Position numbers and translations under genes: made by a program | Assembly: GCF_000315915.1 (NCBI RefSeq) | Contig: NC_020185.1 | Coordinates: 1,674,001-1,738,000 of the forward strand | Direction: 5' to 3' | Origin: Henningerozyma blattae CBS 6284 | Taxonomy: Eukaryota; Ascomycota; Saccharomycetes; Saccharomycetales; Saccharomycetaceae | DNA: 64,000 bases | Shown here: one piece after another, positions 20,417 through 30,323 of the stretch | How positions within the stretch are numbered: position 1 is the first letter of the stretch | Layout of the letters: the number at the start of each line of letters is the position of its first letter | The notes under the pieces: model-generated | What the model saw: only the letters and a program-made list of their open reading frames with translations | Databases searched by the model: none | Told to the model about the DNA's origin: nothing

Positions 20417-23398
20417 CTACAGGGAAACTTCGTCCCAGGCGTTAGAAAATGCGTCATTAGATGGGCCCAATACTACTTTCTTCGTTTGAGCATTGGCCAA
20501 ATATTTTTCAGCAACATGATCAATATCTGGCAATGTTACATCCAATAATTGTTCTCTTCTATGCTGTCTCATATCATTATCAATATTGCTGTAGAATTGA
20601 ATTAAACCTTCATTACTGGATGCCACAGGAGCATCTACAGATTGAAAAATGCTCATCTTTGCTTCATCTAATTCTCGTTTATCCCAAGTAATACCTTGAC
20701 TTGTGACATCGGCAAAAATGTCCATGGATCGTATTGGATTTGGATCCCTATAAGAATAGAAGTTGAAAATACCACTTAATGCATCATATGTGGCACCACC
20801 ACCATATGCACCACCCTTTTCCCTAATTTCCTTATGCAAGTATTTTGTAGTCAATAATTGAGATAATACTTGTAAAGATGCACCATCTTGATTAGTATAT
20901 GAAACACCAGGTAAACTCAAAGCTCCATATGAAACTTGAGCTGGAATCAGAATATGAACTGGCTTGTTACCTTGTAAAAGAGGGAAATTACTTGGATTCA
21001 AATTTAAAGTAGAGTTACTAGAATTAGAGAAGGTACCCTTCACAAATTCATATAATTGTGTCTTAACTTGTCCAATTTGCGATGACGTATCACTAGTAAC
21101 CAAAAATTCAGTATTCTTAAAACTATCATTAATTAATATTTTTTGAATCTCAATTAATTTATCAATGATCTCTTCTTGAAATAATTTTTCATTATCAAGA
21201 ATGTCGTTTAAATGATTGATAAATTTGATTTGCTCAATACCGTTCATTGCTTCATGAATGGACCGACTAGTTCTGAAAAATGCACCTGCATATCCTCTGG
21301 CAAATGAATGTCCACTTTCCACAATCATTGATCCATTGTTGGTCATAATATTACGAATTAAAACTTTTAATTTAGATGAATTTTTTTGAAAATCAGTTTG
21401 GTAAAGTAATTTATTCCAAATGTTGAAAATATGATTACTATTATTATTTAATGATAAACCTTTCATCTTAAAATACAAGTTTGGTTCCATGGTATTAGGA
21501 TCACTAATGACATTAACATTCATACTCACACCACCTGTATAAAATTTAATTTCATCTTCTATATCTCCATAAGATTCTTTTGTGGTACCAAGATGAGTTA
21601 ATGAAGATGCAAATATTGGCAAATATTTATACAGTTCTACAGGAATTATTTTATTCAACAATTGCTTACTTCTAACGTATGTTAACCCATTTGTGTTTGT
21701 AAGTCTATCTTGGATATTAACACTTTCATTATATAATGAATTTGTAAGATCGTATTTAATACCCAATCTTGAAATATCACTTATTTTTAAAGTTGGTAAA
21801 CATTCAATATTTTCTTGATCCTTCTGTTCTTGCTTTTTCACTAAAATTTTACCTCTTTCAAATATATCTTTACGATCTTTTTCAGTTAATTCTATCACTG
21901 CATTATTTAATCGGATTTTTTCTTCTTCATCAATAACCTCTTGAAATTTTTCATTACCTTTCACAGAAAAAGTAAATGTATTTTTGCCAATAATGTATTT
22001 AGAAACTAATTCTCTAAATATATCATCACCTTTTTGCTCATACTCTGTTCTAAATCTAGTTAATACTTTATCAATCTCTAATTCATTTAACGGATCTATT
22101 CCATTAACCCAACCAGGTAAGATAGAATATAAAATTTCCATCCCAAAGTTACTCTTTGGTTGTTTCTTCCCTATCTCAATGCTTTTTAAGATGCCTTCAA
22201 TTTTTTTACTGCCAAAATCTTCAAAATTTTTTAATACATCAAATACAACTTCTTTGAATTTTTCTATATCTTCCACACCTTGAACACCTATATTGAAAAG
22301 ATTCACAGAAGTAATGCTCTCAACCCCGGTATTTACAGAGTAGTCCATCCCAATCCCAGATTCAATTAATCTTTGATACATTGGGCTTGAATGGCCACCA
22401 ATAAGGAGCTTACTAAACATACGTAAAATAAAAGTCTCATAGGTATCTTTTGGATTCCCGCAAATCCAACTTATTGATATTTTAGTTTGTTTTTCGGCAG
22501 GTAACATAGGATCAAACTGCCCATCAATAGAAATATTGATATTGCCATTTTGTAAATTAGTTGGTTCTAAAGGTGCTAAGTCATGAACTTCTTTATCATA
22601 CTGTAAAAATTTTTCATTCAATTTGTTCAATGTATCTTCCATAGGGAAATTACCATATGAATAAGTCAATGAATTTGATGGATGATAGTTTCTTTTATGG
22701 AAAGACTTTAATCCTTCATATTTTAAAGTGGTAATGCTTTTAGGATCACCACCTGAATTATTTAAACTTGGGTAAATACTACCCAAGAAGTTACTCCAGA
22801 AATAATAATCAGCATTTGAATTTTGACCTTTCATTTCATTATAAACTACACCTTTAAAAATCAAATCACTATCTTTATCAGTAGCGTCCTTATTTTCCAG
22901 TCTCCAGCCTTCTTGGAAGAAATCTTCTTGCTTTAAAAGTGGACTAAACGTAGCATCTAAGTAAACATCCTGTAAATTTTTAAAATCCTTCGAGTTAGTT
23001 GTAGCAAAGGGGTACATAGTATAATCATGCCCAGTCATTGCATTCATAAAATTTGACAGTGATCTATTTAACATTTTAAAGAATGGATCTCTAACAGGGT
23101 ATTTCTTAGAACCACATAATGTTGTGTGTTCCAAGATATGTGCAACACCAGTAGAGTCAGGTGGGTTGGTTTTAAACCCCACACAAAACACATTGTTAGT
23201 GTCTACTGTATCGATATGTAAATGTTTACTAGCAGTCTTCGAATGAATTAAATCAATGGCTGTAATTTGTAATTCAGGAATCGGTACTACCCTATTAACC
23301 TGATACCCACTAATTAAATCACCAATTTTATAATTTTTTAAAGCATTCTCTGTCTGTCTTAAGGTTGAGCTAAACCTTCTAAACCTTAGCATAGTCAA
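20417..23398 (-). CDS. CYM1: Mitochondrial presequence protease (M16C)
   Basis: Cym1/PreP degrades cleaved presequences and other unstructured peptides in the mitochondrial matrix or intermembrane space. The 993-residue length fits the family (S. cerevisiae 989). The inverted zinc motif HILEH lies at residues 87-91. The arginine/serine-rich N-terminus (MLRFRRFSSTLRQ) looks like a presequence. The C-terminal M16 half contains the Arg/Tyr region GGAYGGGATYDALSGIFNFYSYRDPN. A Met at residue 3 could also serve as the start. Confidence 0.96.
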   Translation of the reverse strand: MTMLRFRRFSSTLRQTENALKNYKIGDLISGYQVNRVVPIPELQITAIDLIHSKTASKHLHIDTVDTNNVFCVGFKTNPPDSTGVAHILEHTTLCGSKKYPVRDPFFKMLNRSLSNFMNAMTGHDYTMYPFATTNSKDFKNLQDVYLDATFSPLLKQEDFFQEGWRLENKDATDKDSDLIFKGVVYNEMKGQNSNADYYFWSNFLGSIYPSLNNSGGDPKSITTLKYEGLKSFHKRNYHPSNSLTYSYGNFPMEDTLNKLNEKFLQYDKEVHDLAPLEPTNLQNGNINISIDGQFDPMLPAEKQTKISISWICGNPKDTYETFILRMFSKLLIGGHSSPMYQRLIESGIGMDYSVNTGVESITSVNLFNIGVQGVEDIEKFKEVVFDVLKNFEDFGSKKIEGILKSIEIGKKQPKSNFGMEILYSILPGWVNGIDPLNELEIDKVLTRFRTEYEQKGDDIFRELVSKYIIGKNTFTFSVKGNEKFQEVIDEEEKIRLNNAVIELTEKDRKDIFERGKILVKKQEQKDQENIECLPTLKISDISRLGIKYDLTNSLYNESVNIQDRLTNTNGLTYVRSKQLLNKIIPVELYKYLPIFASSLTHLGTTKESYGDIEDEIKFYTGGVSMNVNVISDPNTMEPNLYFKMKGLSLNNNSNHIFNIWNKLLYQTDFQKNSSKLKVLIRNIMTNNGSMIVESGHSFARGYAGAFFRTSRSIHEAMNGIEQIKFINHLNDILDNEKLFQEEIIDKLIEIQKILINDSFKNTEFLVTSDTSSQIGQVKTQLYEFVKGTFSNSSNSTLNLNPSNFPLLQGNKPVHILIPAQVSYGALSLPGVSYTNQDGASLQVLSQLLTTKYLHKEIREKGGAYGGGATYDALSGIFNFYSYRDPNPIRSMDIFADVTSQGITWDKRELDEAKMSIFQSVDAPVASSNEGLIQFYSNIDNDMRQHRREQLLDVTLPDIDHVAEKYLANAQTKKVVLGPSNDAFSNAWDEVSL

Positions 23399-23882
23399 AA
23401 GTTATCTTTTTATAATGTGTATATAGAATATTAATGTTAAATTGGTACTCACCAATTGTTTTAATAAAGAATTGCAAATATTAATATGCTATTCTATCTA
23501 TAAACTAAACGCCGTTTACGCCACTTTAAAGTATTTTTTATATTTTTCTTTATATGAAAAGCTATCCGAAAATAAGATTTCGGACTTTTTTTTATAGGGA
23601 ATTCAACAATTACTAAGAAAAGGGTAGCTAGAAACTATATTTAAAAATTCAAATCCAAATAGGTATGATAAAGTATTTAATACAATTTTAAACCACATAC
23701 TTAGTGACTATAGCAAAACAACTATGAGCTTTAAAAGTCTATGAATTATATATATATATATAAGGAGAGAGATAGATAAGATATATAGTATGCTAGCTTC
23801 TATAGGGAGTTTGTGTATGAGTAGCACAATGCTATAAATATTATTTTTAAATTAGTGGTAGTGAAGTAGTTCTTTGGTTTTA
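23399..23882. promoter_or_regulatory. CYM1 upstream / UBX2 downstream region
   Basis: This is an AT-rich intergenic region between two minus-strand genes, with a short (TA)n run near 23749-23762. No further gene or clear site was seen. Confidence 0.4.
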
Positions 23883-25898
23883 TCAATCTTCTGAATTATT
23901 CTTTTCACTTGTTCTGTCAACATCACCTGCAATGTCAGATTCATCTTCCTCTTCATTACCGATTTCCTCGATCATTAAGCTACCATTTGGCCATAATTGC
24001 GGTATTTCTTTTAATTCTTTATTTAAACTTGAAGGTAGTTCATATTTAGGGTAAGGTGAAATCAAATCAAATGAAAGTTTTACCTCATAAGGCTGGCCTA
24101 ATTCAAATTCAAATTTAATCCAATCTTTATCGATAATTTTAACTAGTTGTTCTAAATTAAGATTATTCTCTTTTTCTTCACCACTATCAAAATCTTTTAA
24201 GTCTTTAAAGCATAATACATCTGAATCATTAGATAATTCTCTAATCTTGTTTCTAGTCAATTGCAACCAATTATCTTTATTCTTTGAGAAGTCTTTTAAA
24301 TATTGTCTTATTCCCACTGTAATATATATATCTAAAGGTGTAGTATTACCGCTAAATTTCTCAATAAATCTTACACCTTGGGAATTTCTTATTTGAATAG
24401 TCGCAAGCTTTTCAGTTGTTGTACAGACATCTTCCTTTTCCAACAGAAATTTAATTGTATTCTTTAACCAAAACAATTCAGTCATCGTATTATTTAATTT
24501 AATTGTCCTTATTTGTTTTAATTGTTTATCTTGTTCAACTTTACGATCATGTTCTTTAATTTGATCTTGTCTTAAAGATTCCTCGTAGGCTGCATTTTGA
24601 GCCTCTTTAATTTCACGAGCCAATTTTAATTCATTCATTTCTGTTCTACTGACTACTAATTCAGGTGAAAACCTATCAAAGGTTACTTTTAGAGAATTAC
24701 AGAATCGTGTAACGGAGCTAACTCTTAATCTTGATAGCACTGAAGCTCTTGTGACACCATTCAAAGACTCAGTAGAGCTTAGAACATTACCAATTAATAT
24801 ACACTCAGGAGTATATTTAACCCTTAATTGTTTTGCCACTAACCAAGGTTCAAAATCATGAATTGTACGTAAATATATAATCATCTCATCTTTATGTTCT
24901 TCCAATAGGTCTAAACTTCTAGTATCACTTAATACTGCGGAGATGAATTTCCTTGAGTTAACGTCCATTTCTCTTACAGGTAGACCATTATTACTGCTAG
25001 TACCACCCATTTGGTTATCTGCATTTTTTTTCTTTAGTGGCTCCATATCACCAACAAGTATTAATAATAAATATTTAAATTCATCTTTGCAAATCTTTAA
25101 AGCATCATTAAATTCTAATTTGCTTGTTTCATTCTCAACACAAAGCTTAGTAACTCTAGATAATTTTGTTTCATCTTCAATTAAAGTTGGTAAAATTTCA
25201 CTAATAGGTACAATTTCATCAGAAGGTGATGGCCTTTTCGGAGTGCTAAATACTTTGATTTTGTCAGTATTTAAGGAATTTCTAAAGCCAAATGTCAAAA
25301 TATTCCATAATATTCCAAAAACGTTGGAAAATAATTTAAATAAGAAGTTCGGAACTAATATTAAGACTAAGATTAAAGGGTTATTTGTGTTGGCGTTCTG
25401 ATGTGAAATGTTCCAAAAGTTCCAAATAGTAGCCGAGCCTTTATTTATTCCTAAAAATTGTGCTTTCTGAGATTTGAAATTGCTTGGTAGAGCCGTAACC
25501 TTTGGAAGTCTGGGTATTAGGTTTGATTGCGATAATATAAAGGGAGTTGCAGAGAATCTATTGCTACTCATTAAGGAAGGTACTCGCTCTGGGACTTCTG
25601 GTGCTCCTATATTTGATGCTGGGATATTGGGTGAAGAAGAGATTGGACTAGCTTCAGTGAATTGGGTACTCATGGTCGGAGGTGGCGTTTCTGTTTCAAA
25701 CAAAGTGTTATTTTTCCAAGTACCATCAAAATATCTTCCAAGTGCTGCTTCCAAATTCCAACTATGATTTTGTAACAGTTTAATAATTAATGGTAATTCA
25801 TCTTCGGGAAATGTAGTGATCATTTGAAACTGATTAAGTTTATCCTCTTCCTCGTGGGACAAGTGGAAATTCTGAAGACCGTGTTCCACAAGTGGCAT
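23883..25898 (-). CDS. UBX2: ER/mitochondrial Cdc48 adaptor Ubx2
   Basis: Ubx2 recruits Cdc48 to ER-associated degradation complexes and to stalled mitochondrial import sites. The 671-residue product is longer than S. cerevisiae Ubx2 (584). It has an N-terminal UBA-like region (HEEEDKLNQFQMITTFP... to about residue 60), a Pro/Ser linker, a hydrophobic hairpin (about 171-204), a UAS thioredoxin-like region with LLLILVGD and LEPWLVAKQL-like segments, a coiled segment (about 440-480) and a C-terminal UBX domain (about 500-640) ending PQLWPNGSLMIEE. The tail is acidic. It lies next to TRM9, as in S. cerevisiae. Confidence 0.95.
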   Translation of the reverse strand: MPLVEHGLQNFHLSHEEEDKLNQFQMITTFPEDELPLIIKLLQNHSWNLEAALGRYFDGTWKNNTLFETETPPPTMSTQFTEASPISSSPNIPASNIGAPEVPERVPSLMSSNRFSATPFILSQSNLIPRLPKVTALPSNFKSQKAQFLGINKGSATIWNFWNISHQNANTNNPLILVLILVPNFLFKLFSNVFGILWNILTFGFRNSLNTDKIKVFSTPKRPSPSDEIVPISEILPTLIEDETKLSRVTKLCVENETSKLEFNDALKICKDEFKYLLLILVGDMEPLKKKNADNQMGGTSSNNGLPVREMDVNSRKFISAVLSDTRSLDLLEEHKDEMIIYLRTIHDFEPWLVAKQLRVKYTPECILIGNVLSSTESLNGVTRASVLSRLRVSSVTRFCNSLKVTFDRFSPELVVSRTEMNELKLAREIKEAQNAAYEESLRQDQIKEHDRKVEQDKQLKQIRTIKLNNTMTELFWLKNTIKFLLEKEDVCTTTEKLATIQIRNSQGVRFIEKFSGNTTPLDIYITVGIRQYLKDFSKNKDNWLQLTRNKIRELSNDSDVLCFKDLKDFDSGEEKENNLNLEQLVKIIDKDWIKFEFELGQPYEVKLSFDLISPYPKYELPSSLNKELKEIPQLWPNGSLMIEEIGNEEEDESDIAGDVDRTSEKNNSED

Positions 25899-26467
25899 TT
25901 TTGAGATAATATCGTTATATACTTATAATTTTGCCCAGTCTATTATTGATCTTTGTATTATACAATGGTTAAAGGCACAAATCTTACAGTCTTAGGTTGA
26001 TATGTCTATTTGAAATACACAACTCTTTTAATAGCTCGTTTATCCGTTTCCTTTATATATGCATCGCTTAATTGGCGGAAATCAGCAATAATACAGGAGT
26101 GAAACGTCACGTGATATTAGAATTTTAGGACGGTTCCCTTCTTAAAAAGAGTTACAGCATGTATCTTACAAAAAAGATAAGTTTGGTTTGAAGAGAAGGA
26201 TGAATGTTCTCTAAAAGAATACAAGCTAAATTCAGTAAAGAGTGTACTGAGTCGAGTTTAAAATTATTGGTAACAATCATCAACAAATATTTATAGAGGT
26301 CATTAAATATTAAGTATATTTATAAAGTCAAATTTAGAAATATCTTTTGAGTGTATTTACCACGAATGTCTACTTTAATATTGGTTGATAGTTTACATAA
26401 TGATATATAAATAAACACATATCATGCTGATTTTAGATCTATGAGATTCTATAAAATGGCATTTATT
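25899..26467. promoter_or_regulatory. UBX2 upstream / TRM9 downstream region
   Basis: This 569-bp region holds the UBX2 promoter. It includes GTCACGTGATATT at about 26107-26119, a CACGTG E-box of the type bound by Cbf1. No gene was recognised. Confidence 0.4.
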
Positions 26468-27322
26468 TCAAGTTCTTTGAGCTACCACATACCAATTATC
26501 TCTTTCATACCCACCTTTCAGAACTGTTGCACCAGCACTTTCACAATCCTCTTCCAGTTCACCTTTACGATATAAATGATAGAAACGATATTTAGTGTTT
26601 TCCTTTTGATCACTCGACTTCTTCTCAAGCTCTTCTTCTTGTTGTTTCTTAGCTGCTGCTTCAGCTTTAGCTTCCTCTTCCCGTTCTTTTTGTTTTTGAA
26701 TCTTCCAATCTGACACGAATTTAGCTCTTTCTGAAGGTGGAATTCCTGATAAATCAGGTTTTTCGTGTTTTATCTTATTAATAGATGTCTTCGTAGAAGC
26801 TTTTTTTTCTTTTGATGTATTATGAAGAACCCATGGAACTAGTACGTCTTGTTCCATACCTTCATGATACCCTCTTCTGGACGAGCCTTGTTCTAATGCC
26901 CAGCAATACACTAATAGCTTACCTCCAGGCTTTAGTTTAGATAGTATATGTTTAATAGCACTAATACGACGATCTCTTGAAGCCCAATGGTGGACAACAG
27001 CAATTGAAATTGCAAAATCAAATGTATTATCTTTATGTGGTAGATGTAGTCCATCTGCTACGAAAATATTATACTTGTTATCAATATCATGAGCACATGA
27101 GATTAAACCGGAGGAATGATCAGACCCAATTAGATATATGTTGGGGTTGATACCCAAATACTTCCCATTACCACATCCAACATCGATTCCAATGGAACCC
27201 ATAGTTTGCTCGTTTAAAAATTCAGTGACAATTGGCCATGGTTTATATCTAGTTTCCGAAAAGTGTGAAGCAATTTCATTGTAGACCTTGTGGACATATT
27301 CCTCTTCTTTTAAACTGGTCAT
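26468..27322 (-). CDS. TRM9: tRNA U34 carboxymethyl methyltransferase
   Basis: Trm9, with Trm112, methylates the carboxymethyl group on wobble uridines to give mcm5U and mcm5s2U. The 284-residue protein has SAM motif I IDVGCGNGKYL (residues 46-56), the acidic loop SDHSSG, a catalytic-region AVVHHWASRDRR and motif LKPGGKLLVYCWALEQ. A Lys/Glu-rich insert (about 210-245) precedes the conserved C-terminus KYRFYHLYRKGEL. Confidence 0.96.
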   Translation of the reverse strand: MTSLKEEEYVHKVYNEIASHFSETRYKPWPIVTEFLNEQTMGSIGIDVGCGNGKYLGINPNIYLIGSDHSSGLISCAHDIDNKYNIFVADGLHLPHKDNTFDFAISIAVVHHWASRDRRISAIKHILSKLKPGGKLLVYCWALEQGSSRRGYHEGMEQDVLVPWVLHNTSKEKKASTKTSINKIKHEKPDLSGIPPSERAKFVSDWKIQKQKEREEEAKAEAAAKKQQEEELEKKSSDQKENTKYRFYHLYRKGELEEDCESAGATVLKGGYERDNWYVVAQRT

Positions 27323-27613
27323 AGTTGGTCTACTATTAACACTTTATAATATATAGAAACAGTCCCGATGCTCTTTCAAAGAATGGATTATTTTTTTTTT
27401 TATTATTATCTTTTACTCTATTTAACTCTAATTTTTTATCACATATATTGAGCCCATCGAAAAGTTTCAAAATTCTCGATGCGGAGTTATAGGGAAGCCT
27501 TGAAATAAAAGCATGTTAATGAAACAATGATTTGTTGAATACATTCTCGTGTTCTAATCTCTATTAGAGAAAGAATATCGCATATCATTATTGAAAATAT
27601 ATATAGATAGATA
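27323..27613. promoter_or_regulatory. Divergent TRM9/GPI17 promoter
   Basis: This 291-bp intergenic region is shared by two divergent genes. Poly-T (27390-27403) and TATA-like runs (27598-27606) are present. No specific activator site was identified. Confidence 0.4.
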
Positions 27614-29359
27614 ATGGGCTTATCTAAAAATATTAAGTTATTTTTTTGTACTTTAGGCCTTTTCTATTTGCTTTTTGGTTTACCCATATGGAAATCCTTT
27701 ATTAATAAAAGAATAATTTATAATGATATACCTGTCAACTATCTTACAAAATTATACAATGAGAGAAAATCTCCTTCAGACCTGCACATTGTCATTCCTG
27801 TCTATTTACGGTCAGATGTTTATAGATTTCCTGATATTGAGGATGCGGTACAAATGCAAGTAAATTACCTTTTAAAGTCAACTCTAAATCCCACTAAACC
27901 ATCATGGTCATTACAAATTATTCAATTAGATGAGAATGAAAAATTTGAGATTGATGTCAAACAGAATTATGTTATTACCTTAGTATTGGAATCAGAAATA
28001 GGTATAATTCTATCAGAAGATTCATTAGAGACAGTAATATTCTATGGGAATGATGAAGTTGTATCAAACGATTTACCATACTTTATCGCTCAAACTATCG
28101 TAGAGTTTGTCTTTAAAGTAGAGTATAATAGACTATCTTCACAATATGATTTTTCTTTTGCTTTGGATATAGATGAATTTAAATACCATAACGAAATTCA
28201 ATTATCCATTTCATTATTATCAGGGGATGGTGTTCCAATATCTTGGGAAATTTCTAAAGCATTAGAAACTTGGTTTACCCCACTTCGTGAATATTTATCT
28301 CCATTATTAAACTTTACAATTGATACAGATGTTCGGTATTATTATGATGATTTAGATTTAACTTTATTAGAAGAACTCATTTCCTTGCAACATTCTTCTA
28401 ATAATCGCAATTCATCCTCTCTTGTTAAGTTATCAGAATTGTCGAAAGAAATAGATCTGTCACTTCAAGATAATAAATTTGATCAAAAATCGTTACAAGC
28501 AACAAATTCTCCAATACATTTAGCTATTATTTTTCCAAATAACTTAACTGTTTCAGGAAAAGGTCTAACTTTTATCTCTAATTCAAATATGGAGAAAATA
28601 AATTCATCAGAATTAACTCTATTATCCAACAGCACTGAATTGATTGCAAATGATGCTCTTATAGATATGCCATGGGATTTAATTGAAATTCCAAATTGGG
28701 GTTTAGTTATTGTTAATAAGTATCCGCTAGTTGCTAATTCTTTATTAACTGAGGATTATTTATTACCAATAATAAAATTATTTTCGGATACGATTTTCAA
28801 TCAGCTAGATTTTAACTATTTTGTAACTGAATATGATGGTAGTGATGATATTGATAAACCAATTGGTGGTGGATATATGCTTAACTATTTTGCTACAGGC
28901 GCTTTGCTACGAATTATTACAACTTACAATTTAAGGAGAAGTATTGAGAAATTGTACGAGGTCATTATTTTGAATAATAAAAGTACGCTTTTATCTAGAA
29001 ATTTTAAAGAGCTTTCTCTTAAAATAAATGACTATTTAAATTTGAGGTTTGAAATATTAGACATTTTAAATGATCCGTATAGAGGTGACACTGATAACTG
29101 GTCATTAGCACTTTCGAATAGTAATAAGATGATTTCCATTGTAGACACCTTAAATCAAGAAATTTCACTGGAAATTTCCAACTCCAATGAGAACTTAATA
29201 GTTCAATTATACTACTACTTCATTTTAAGCATGCCATTACTTACTTTATTGTTAGCATATAGATATTGGAATGTACCACAAGAAAGTAATAGTCTAAAAG
29301 CTAAGAAGATCGTTTCAACAGAACAAAAACACGTAACTACAGATGCTAAAAAAATTTAG
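27614..29359 (+). CDS. GPI17: GPI transamidase subunit Gpi17 (PIG-S)
   Basis: Gpi17 is a subunit of the ER GPI transamidase, which attaches GPI anchors to proteins. The 581-residue protein has the PIG-S layout: an N-terminal membrane span (residues about 7-24), a large lumenal domain, and a C-terminal span (about 535-555) followed by a short Lys-rich cytosolic tail. The segment PWDLIEIPNWGLVIVNKYP and the GGYMLNYFATGALLR region match the family. In S. cerevisiae it also lies close to CYM1 and PPZ2. Confidence 0.93.
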   Translation: MGLSKNIKLFFCTLGLFYLLFGLPIWKSFINKRIIYNDIPVNYLTKLYNERKSPSDLHIVIPVYLRSDVYRFPDIEDAVQMQVNYLLKSTLNPTKPSWSLQIIQLDENEKFEIDVKQNYVITLVLESEIGIILSEDSLETVIFYGNDEVVSNDLPYFIAQTIVEFVFKVEYNRLSSQYDFSFALDIDEFKYHNEIQLSISLLSGDGVPISWEISKALETWFTPLREYLSPLLNFTIDTDVRYYYDDLDLTLLEELISLQHSSNNRNSSSLVKLSELSKEIDLSLQDNKFDQKSLQATNSPIHLAIIFPNNLTVSGKGLTFISNSNMEKINSSELTLLSNSTELIANDALIDMPWDLIEIPNWGLVIVNKYPLVANSLLTEDYLLPIIKLFSDTIFNQLDFNYFVTEYDGSDDIDKPIGGGYMLNYFATGALLRIITTYNLRRSIEKLYEVIILNNKSTLLSRNFKELSLKINDYLNLRFEILDILNDPYRGDTDNWSLALSNSNKMISIVDTLNQEISLEISNSNENLIVQLYYYFILSMPLLTLLLAYRYWNVPQESNSLKAKKIVSTEQKHVTTDAKKI

Positions 29360-30323
29360 AAATAAGATATATATGCTACTTGCAAATTCTTGGCGTATGC
29401 CACGTCATTCATTCAGAGCAAGAAATCTTTTTGTTTCTATATTTAAGTAATGCTATTTGGCGAATTTGGTTATTCTTGAACATTATTCCCCTGGAAGTGC
29501 CTCCTGTTTAAGGCACTATACTAATTATGTTATTTATATTATCTACAATGCATCTTTATTACCTTTTTGCATGTTTACTTTTTTTTAAAGGACAAAGACA
29601 TGGAATGATTCAGTAATCATTTTGTTAATTTCACAATCGACTTTCTGTCATTTTTTTCCATAATGAGCCGGGTAACGTTACGGCTAAATTCGGTTCGCAC
29701 CGAAATTTAGCGAAACACAAGTTTGGCAAAACGCATAAATTTAGAAACTAAAAAAAGGTTAATTGTTAAAATTATATATATTTTTGAAGGAAATGAAGGA
29801 CTCAAACACCCAATTCAAGATTCATAGTTTGCATACACTTGTAAACCTTGCAAATCTTGTACTATTTTTCGGTTTTTAAGTGACCTATTTTCTCAAATTA
29901 ATTGCCAGACACTGCCATTCTATTCTCGAGATTGAGAAATAGAATTTCTACTGTTTTGTTTTATTTTTCATCTTTCTATTCTGGTATTATTGGCCAAACG
30001 TGATTGAAATATTTGCAATTTTTATATCCTAGGCATCAATTTTATTGTAATTCTCTTATTTTTTTCTATTAATTTTATTCATTTTTTTGTTCCTTAATTC
30101 TTTTTTTTCCTTCTGATTTTTCATTCACTTAACATACAGATCATACTAATAGTTTCTGGCTTCATTACTTACAGAATATTAGTAATAAAAAAGAAGCATA
30201 CGACTGTTCTTTAAAACCTTTTTTATTTTTTTTTCATTTTCATCTCCAATTTATAAAATCAAAAAATATATATTGGAAAAAGAAAAAGTAACATTCATTT
30301 TATTTTCATATATCTAAATTATA
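29360..30323. promoter_or_regulatory. PPZ1 upstream region with a Reb1-type site
   Basis: CCGGGTAACG at about 29668-29677 matches the Reb1 consensus (core 29669-29676) and lies next to an imperfect palindrome around TTACGGCTAAATTCGGTTCG. T-rich tracts fill about 30050-30240 before PPZ1. No gene was recognised in this region of 964 bp. Confidence 0.5.
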